10,826 nucleotides of DNA from an uncultured Bacteroides sp. (GTDB lineage Bacteria > Bacteroidota > Bacteroidia > Bacteroidales > Bacteroidaceae). Within the stretch, counting starts at the first letter, position 1. The number at the start of each line of letters is the position of its first letter. The translations under genes were made by a program, and so were the position numbers. Shown piece by piece: positions 6,109 through 10,826 of this stretch. The stretch spans positions 1-10,826 of the forward strand of contig NZ_CAJTSC010000078.1 of NCBI RefSeq assembly GCF_910578895.1, read 5' to 3'. The notes beneath the pieces are model-generated. The model was not told the origin of the DNA. It saw nothing but the letters and a program-made list of their open reading frames with translations, and did not search any database.

Positions 6109-6125
6109 ATTATATTTTATAAGGT

Positions 6126-7256
6126 ATGGAAACAGTAAATAGAATACTTCAAGAGAAGATTACAGCACGAATCGCGCCCAATAAAGCAGTACTGATTTTT
6201 GGTGCTCGCCGTGTTGGTAAAACGGTAATGATGCGTAAAATTGTGGACAACTATTCAGGTAGGACGATGATGCTCAACGGCGAAGACTACGACACATTAG
6301 CACTATTGGAGAATCGCTCAATAGCCAATTATCGGCATTTATTGGATGGTATTGATTTGCTGGCTATTGATGAGGCACAGAACATACCACAAATCGGTAG
6401 TATTCTGAAGTTGATAGTTGATGAAATACCGGGAATAAGTGTCTTGGCAAGTGGTTCTTCGTCATTCGATTTGCTGAATAAGACTGGTGAACCGTTGGTC
6501 GGCCGCAGTACGCAATTTCTCCTTACACCATTCTCGCAACGGGAAATCGCACAGACGGAAACGGCACTTGAAACCCGCCAGAACCTCGAAGCGCGCTTGA
6601 TTTACGGTTCCTATCCCGAAGTAGTAATGATGGAGAACTATGAACGTAAAACAGACTACCTACGTGATATTGTCGGTGCATACCTGCTTAAAGATATCTT
6701 AGCAATTGACGGCTTAAAAAATTCGAGCAAGATGCGCGATCTACTGCGATTGATAGCTTTTCAGTTGGGCAGCGAAGTTTCTTACGAAGAGTTAGGTAAA
6801 CAACTCGGCATGAGCAAGACGACCGTTGAAAAATACCTCGACCTATTGGAAAAGGTCTTCGTTATCTATCGTCTGGGGGCTTATTCGCGTAACCTACGCA
6901 AGGAGGTTACAAAAGCTGGCAAGTGGTACTTCTACGACAACGGCATTCGCAATGCCATTATCGGGGCTTTCTCACCGCTGGCCATTCGGCAGGATGTCGG
7001 TGCGCTGTGGGAGAACTACATCATCGGAGAGCGGCGCAAAGCGAACTTCAATGAGGGACTGCACAGGGAGTTCTATTTCTGGCGCACCTACGACAAACAG
7101 GAAATCGACCTGATTGAGGAGAGTGCCGACAGTCTTACCGCCTTGGAGTTCAAGTGGGGAAATAAAATGCCGGCCGCACCGAAAGCCTTCCAAGAAGCCT
7201 ATCCCTATGCCGAGTTTCATGTGGTAAATCGGGAGAATTATTTGGAGTTCGTATAA
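6126..7256 (+). CDS. AAA-family ATPase with DUF4143 C-terminal domain
   Basis: This 376-residue soluble protein has Walker A GARRVGKT at 26-33, Walker B LLAIDEAQ at 78-85 and a sensor-like ASGSSSFDLL at 108-117. The GRSTQFLLTPFSQREI block (126-141) and YGSYPEVV (160-167) are typical of this family. A winged-helix-like segment at about 218-242 (SYEELGKQLGMSKTTVEKYL) precedes the DUF4143 region. Near the end, EIDLI (326-330) and LEFKW (340-344) form a D-(E-x-K) pattern like PD-(D/E)XK nuclease folds, with candidate residues D328, E341 and K343. Such ATPases are numerous in Bacteroidetes genomes and on mobile elements; their biological role is not established. It has its own promoter and lies 16 bp before the KAP gene, so the two are probably co-transcribed. 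G+C counted over 7081-7180 is 55%, well above the neighbouring KAP gene. Confidence 0.88.
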   Translation: METVNRILQEKITARIAPNKAVLIFGARRVGKTVMMRKIVDNYSGRTMMLNGEDYDTLALLENRSIANYRHLLDGIDLLAIDEAQNIPQIGSILKLIVDEIPGISVLASGSSSFDLLNKTGEPLVGRSTQFLLTPFSQREIAQTETALETRQNLEARLIYGSYPEVVMMENYERKTDYLRDIVGAYLLKDILAIDGLKNSSKMRDLLRLIAFQLGSEVSYEELGKQLGMSKTTVEKYLDLLEKVFVIYRLGAYSRNLRKEVTKAGKWYFYDNGIRNAIIGAFSPLAIRQDVGALWENYIIGERRKANFNEGLHREFYFWRTYDKQEIDLIEESADSLTALEFKWGNKMPAAPKAFQEAYPYAEFHVVNRENYLEFV

Positions 7257-7272
7257 TCAATAAATTACGTAT

Positions 7273-10200
7273 ATGGAAACAAAACTACAATCCAAACAGC
7301 AATATCCGCGGTTTATCCAAAATAAACCGTGTGGTATTGACAAATTCGATGGAGGTTCGCAAGAAAGGTTGGCAAAAACTATTGCTCGCCATTTTTGTCA
7401 GAATGATTCATTGGATGAGGAATGTACTTTACCTCGAATTATCGGCATCGAAGGTATTTGGGGATCTGGAAAATCCAACGTGGTTAAAATGTTGGAACGT
7501 GAATTATCAGACGACTATTACTTTTTTGAGTATGACGCATGGGGACATCAAGAGGACTTGCAACGCCGCTCTATATTGGAATTGCTTACAAGCAAACTTA
7601 TTGATGATGGTATCCTATCTGGAAATGCAACAATAAAAGTCAAAGGTGGAGGTACGAAAACCGTATCATGGTCTGAAAAGCTGAAATATTTATTAGCCCG
7701 TAAAACGGAGACCGTAACCGAAAAATATCCCCTTATCAGTAATGGTATGGTTGCGGCATTTTTGGTTGCAGTTTTAACTCCGATATTTACATTTATTGCG
7801 TATGCAGTAAAACCTACACCCACAACATGGTGGTTTTCTTTATTGTCTATTATCATAGCTGCACTGCCAGTTCTTATTGCATTGTGCGTTTGGAAATGGG
7901 CATATAGCAAAGATCATAAATATGGATGGAGTTATATGTTAGCTATTTATCAAGATAAAGTCGAAAAGGACGTTTGCTATGAGACTTTGAGCGAAGACGA
8001 ACCAACGGTTTACGAGTTCAAAACATGGATGCAAGACATTTCTGATTTTATCAAGGAAAAAGGACAACGTAAATTAGTCCTTGTTTTTGACAACATGGAT
8101 CGTCTCCCCGCTGAAAAAGTAAAAGAATTATGGTCTTCTATCCATACGTTCTTCGCCGATAGCGGTTTTGAAAATGTTTGGGCTGTTATTCCTTTCGATG
8201 AAACACATTTAGCTTGTGCATTCGGAGATGAGACCGACGAACAAACGAAACAACTGACCAAGTATTTTATCAATAAAACTTTCCCTATTGTTTATCGTGT
8301 TGCTCCTCCTGTTATTACCGACTATCGAAGTATATTCAACAAACTGTTTGTTGAAGCATTTGGAGAAACAGAAAATGAAGCGAAAGAAACTATAAATCGG
8401 ATATTCAGATTGGTAAATCCTAATGCCAATGTTAGGGAAATTATATCATATATCAATGAGATGGTCGCTCTTAAACAAGAGTGGTGTAACGAAATTTTGA
8501 TGATAAACATAGCATTGTTCTGTTTGAAGAAGACGGATATTCTGGCAAATCCAGTAGAACAAATATTGTCCGGCGACTATCTGAATGGCATTCAAACAAT
8601 AATTAACAATGATCTGCAAACACAACGCGAAATTGCAGCTTTGGTATATGGTGTCGATGTTGAAGATGCTCGACAAATTCCATTGAAAAAATATATTGAA
8701 GGCTGCATCAACGGAGAAGAAGACCACGACATAAATCAATATGCAGAGACTAATAAACAATTTGACACTGTATTAGAAGAAGTTATACAATGTATGGACA
8801 ATGCGCTTATCGATAAGATTATACATTGTTTGCATAAATTAACTCGAAAGAGCGATGTTATTCTGCGTGTATGGCAAAGAATAGCACAATTGAAATTAAA
8901 AGAATCCATAGAGAAGCAGGTGTTCCCTGTCGAATACCAAGAACTGCTGTTGCATTTAGACACGGAAAGCCAAAACCATGTGATTGCTCAATTATATAAG
9001 AAGATAGTTCGGTTCAATGACTTCAATGGCGGCGACTATTTCAAAACGTTAGATGCAATAGACAGGTTTATTGCGCAAAATAAGTTGGCGTGCGATTTTA
9101 CGTCATTGATTGAAGCAAAAACAGTCAAGCCAAATACATTTATCGATTATATTCAAGCTGCAAATGCAACAGATGCTGCCTATCGGGATAACGCGACAAC
9201 TAAAGCATATAAATATTATCAAGTAGCAACAAATTCGGAGGCGCTCGATAATTATTTGGCAAACTTACTACCCGATAATTTCGACCATGCAGATATTGTA
9301 AAAACGTTAAAAGATAATTCTACCTATACGTTTCCAACGCTTTTGCAAGCGATCACGAATTGCATTGATGAACAGAATGTAAATAAAGATAATATAGGGG
9401 CTATATTTACAACCTATCGTTTATTGGCATCTGACGAAGAAAGACCTTTACCTGTAACGTTAGATTCAACCTACATAAATCAGTTGCATTCTGAATTAGA
9501 AACTGATGGCCGAAACATTAAAGAGTCTGGATATTACGATTTAGTCGACATGCAATTGGCACATGGTCATTCCGTTTCCTTAATAGAGGGTGGAGATATA
9601 AAATATGTTGCAGAACTCATGGACTATTATGTGGATCATGGAGACTTATTAGTAAATAGTGTGGGATGGAATATACCGCTATTAAATGAAACACTACAAT
9701 ACATGGTAAATCATAAACTTGGCTATAAATTATTGCTCTCAGACATATTGCCCCAATTTGAAGATATTAAGAACAGAATAGGTGTAACGGATGAGGTATT
9801 TATCGAGCATTTAGCAGAGTGGAATACCGATTTGGATAAGTATATCACTAAGAACAATATTAAAGATGTAATTCCTGACGCATCTTTTTACGATTTGACC
9901 ACTAAAATAAGCAATGTCCTGACCGATCATATCAATAAAATAGCGTTCGAAGCGTTGTCTGAAATAAGTGTTGATACATTATACGCCCAAAGAACAGCAC
10001 ATACATCATATTATTGGTTTGTCGCAATAAAACATTTACTGGCTAAAATCAAATCCTTGCCAGATAACTTGACTGAATTTGGCAAAAAGATTCTGATGGA
10101 TATTGCTTCTGGAACTCAAAGTTTGAATCCTTTCCCTAATTGTTTCAAGAATATAGTTGAAAGATTGGATAAACGAAAAATTAAATCGACAGTTACCGAT

Positions 10201-10527
10201 ATAAGAAATGATTTCTGCATCGGTAAAAAGACTATCAATGCAATAAAGTTTCAATTTTTCGAAACATGGCTTAGATCGCATGGTAATTTGAAAAGTCAAG
10301 CTGGAGACGTTATTGATAAAATAGTGAAACCTGTAATTTCCGATGGGGCATGCCGTTCATTGATTCTGCAAAACAAAGATTTTTATATGGATTTAATAAA
10401 TACAGCAGGGGATGATGCTTATGAATTGAAAAAGAGTCTCCGAAACCTCATACAAAAAGATTCAGATCCGCAATTGGTTAAATTTGTCAATTCGATAGAT
10501 TCAGTACCTGAGGTTGAAACCGCGTAA
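7273..10527 (+). CDS. KAP-family membrane P-loop NTPase, large
   Basis: This 1084-residue protein has the diagnostic KAP layout: Walker A GIWGSGKS at 61-68, the aromatic FFEYDAW at 84-90, two membrane helices inserted within the NTPase domain (about 158-179 and 186-208), and Walker B LVLVFDNMDRL at 268-278, where KAP proteins carry D-x-x-D-R-L. The NTPase part ends near residue 400. The remaining ~680 residues are hydrophilic, look helical, and show no motif I recognise; they could be a repeat scaffold or a sensor. KAP proteins include PifA, which makes F-plasmid strains exclude phage T7, so a defence or exclusion role is possible but unproven. The gene is markedly AT-rich (33% G+C counted over 9601-9700). 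It follows the DUF4143 gene by 16 bp without a promoter of its own and converges on mobC. Confidence 0.88.
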   Translation: METKLQSKQQYPRFIQNKPCGIDKFDGGSQERLAKTIARHFCQNDSLDEECTLPRIIGIEGIWGSGKSNVVKMLERELSDDYYFFEYDAWGHQEDLQRRSILELLTSKLIDDGILSGNATIKVKGGGTKTVSWSEKLKYLLARKTETVTEKYPLISNGMVAAFLVAVLTPIFTFIAYAVKPTPTTWWFSLLSIIIAALPVLIALCVWKWAYSKDHKYGWSYMLAIYQDKVEKDVCYETLSEDEPTVYEFKTWMQDISDFIKEKGQRKLVLVFDNMDRLPAEKVKELWSSIHTFFADSGFENVWAVIPFDETHLACAFGDETDEQTKQLTKYFINKTFPIVYRVAPPVITDYRSIFNKLFVEAFGETENEAKETINRIFRLVNPNANVREIISYINEMVALKQEWCNEILMINIALFCLKKTDILANPVEQILSGDYLNGIQTIINNDLQTQREIAALVYGVDVEDARQIPLKKYIEGCINGEEDHDINQYAETNKQFDTVLEEVIQCMDNALIDKIIHCLHKLTRKSDVILRVWQRIAQLKLKESIEKQVFPVEYQELLLHLDTESQNHVIAQLYKKIVRFNDFNGGDYFKTLDAIDRFIAQNKLACDFTSLIEAKTVKPNTFIDYIQAANATDAAYRDNATTKAYKYYQVATNSEALDNYLANLLPDNFDHADIVKTLKDNSTYTFPTLLQAITNCIDEQNVNKDNIGAIFTTYRLLASDEERPLPVTLDSTYINQLHSELETDGRNIKESGYYDLVDMQLAHGHSVSLIEGGDIKYVAELMDYYVDHGDLLVNSVGWNIPLLNETLQYMVNHKLGYKLLLSDILPQFEDIKNRIGVTDEVFIEHLAEWNTDLDKYITKNNIKDVIPDASFYDLTTKISNVLTDHINKIAFEALSEISVDTLYAQRTAHTSYYWFVAIKHLLAKIKSLPDNLTEFGKKILMDIASGTQSLNPFPNCFKNIVERLDKRKIKSTVTDIRNDFCIGKKTINAIKFQFFETWLRSHGNLKSQAGDVIDKIVKPVISDGACRSLILQNKDFYMDLINTAGDDAYELKKSLRNLIQKDSDPQLVKFVNSIDSVPEVETA

Positions 10528-10532
10528 GTATT

Positions 10533-10665
10533 TGTCTAACAAGTCCGAATTTTACGATTTTACCCGTCAGAACTGAAGTGCCCCCCAAAAAAATTGTATC
10601 CAACTTTTGGGGGTCACTTCAAACTTCGATAGGGATAATTTTCAATTTTGGGGACTTGTTAGACA
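10533..10665. repeat. Outer inverted repeat pair (MITE-like, 133 bp)
   Basis: TGTCTAACAAGTCC (10533-10546) and GGACTTGTTAGACA (10652-10665) are perfect 14-bp inverted repeats enclosing about 105 bp between the KAP stop and the end of mobC. The right arm contains the mobC stop codon (TTA at 10659-10661). The layout resembles a small non-autonomous element or insertion-sequence relic. Flanking bases (GTATT left, GTCTC right) do not form a clean target duplication. No transposase is present. Confidence 0.55.
10574..10621. repeat. Inner inverted repeat, probable IS-end relic
   Basis: TGAAGTGCCCCCCAAAA (10574-10590) and TTTTGGGGGTCACTTCA (10605-10621) are 17-bp inverted repeats with one mismatch, 14 bp apart. 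The TGAAGTG-ACCCCC-AAAA pattern followed inward by GTTGGATAC resembles terminal repeats of IS3-family (IS150-group) elements of Bacteroidetes, with both ends juxtaposed and the transposase missing. As RNA it would form a strong hairpin on either strand, but no T tract follows it, so it is not a canonical terminator. The IS family assignment is from memory. Confidence 0.5.
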
Positions 10666-10826
10666 GTCTCATTATCTGGTAGCAGTTTACACAGCACCGG
10701 ATCGTTTTTGATACGCTCCAGTTCCTCCTGCACAATCTGCTTCACCTCTTCCTTGATGCGCCGGTAGTTCGCCTGCACCGTTTCCTTCATGCGGTCGTTG
10801 CCGTCCTCGTCCGTGAAGTTTGTAAT
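10659..10826 (-). CDS. mobC: MobC/TraG-type conjugative coupling protein, C-terminal end
   Basis: On the minus strand the window ends inside a gene whose last 55 residues are visible, beginning ITNFTDEDGNDRMK and ending in KLLPDNETV before the stop at 10659-10661. The pattern D-GND-M-x(7)-NY-RIK-EV-QIV-E-ERIKNDP is what I recall as the C-terminus of Bacteroides MobC, the VirD4/TraG-like type IV coupling ATPase that delivers relaxase-bound DNA to the mating apparatus. The ATPase domains lie outside the window. Base composition is high (54% G+C counted over 10681-10780). It converges on the KAP gene, and its stop codon lies inside the outer inverted repeat. Confidence 0.8.
   Translation of the reverse strand: MTNFTDEDGNDRMKETVQANYRRIKEEVKQIVQEELERIKNDPVLCKLLPDNETV

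Larger units (their letters stand above)
5883..6125. other. AT-rich non-coding spacer between rteC and the accessory genes
   Basis: No plausible coding frame is visible on either strand in this stretch. In CTnDOT the small RNA RteR is encoded immediately downstream of rteC, but I cannot identify a counterpart by structure here: beyond the rteC terminator there is no second clear hairpin followed by a T run. The right third holds an imperfect direct repeat and the promoter of the next gene. Confidence 0.6.

Noticed and set aside
10574..10621. Bidirectional intrinsic terminator between the KAP gene and mobC
   Set aside because: The hairpin is strong but is not followed by a T tract on either strand; the run of T/A is in the loop. 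It is kept as a repeat/IS relic instead.

Overview
The window reads as part of a CTnDOT-family integrative conjugative element of a Bacteroidales host (Bacteroides, Parabacteroides, Alistipes or a relative). This rests on a co-linear rteA-rteB-rteC regulatory block, a mobC-type coupling-protein C-terminus at the right edge, genes without strong Shine-Dalgarno sites, and Bacteroides-type -7 boxes (TAnnTTTG) at 4302 and 6100. No integrase, relaxase, tetQ, tRNA, rRNA or CRISPR array lies in the window.

Layout. 1-620: the end of a haem/metal-uptake type operon, namely the 3' end of a MotA/TolQ/ExbB proton-channel gene (hmuU-like) overlapping a complete DUF2149 gene (hmuV-like). 637-4279: rteA (hybrid sensor kinase, GTG start) and rteB (sigma-54-type response regulator), overlapping by 8 bp. 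4302-4531: a Bacteroides promoter followed by a long structured RNA ending in an intrinsic terminator. 4559-5062: a small dihydrofolate-reductase-like (RibD C-terminal family) gene. 5101-5143: a dyad/terminator, then a sigma-54-like -24/-12 element at 5145-5159 and rteC (5219-5824) with its own terminator. 5883-6125: AT-rich spacer ending in a promoter with an imperfect direct repeat. 6126-7256: AAA ATPase with a DUF4143 C-terminus. 7273-10527: a very large KAP-family membrane P-loop NTPase. 10533-10665: nested inverted repeats. 10659-10826, minus strand: the last 55 residues of MobC.

How it may work together. In CTnDOT, tetQ-rteA-rteB form one operon, RteA signals to RteB, RteB switches on rteC, and RteC switches on excision genes. 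Here the position of tetQ is held by hmuUV-like genes only 16 bp from rteA, so the transfer cascade may be tied to an iron/haem or metal uptake operon instead of tetracycline resistance. The sigma-54-like element before rteC fits RteB's intact GAFTGA loop. The DUF4143 ATPase and KAP NTPase sit as cargo between the regulatory block and the mobilisation block. They are the best candidates here for an undescribed accessory system, possibly defence or exclusion, but nothing in the sequence proves that role.
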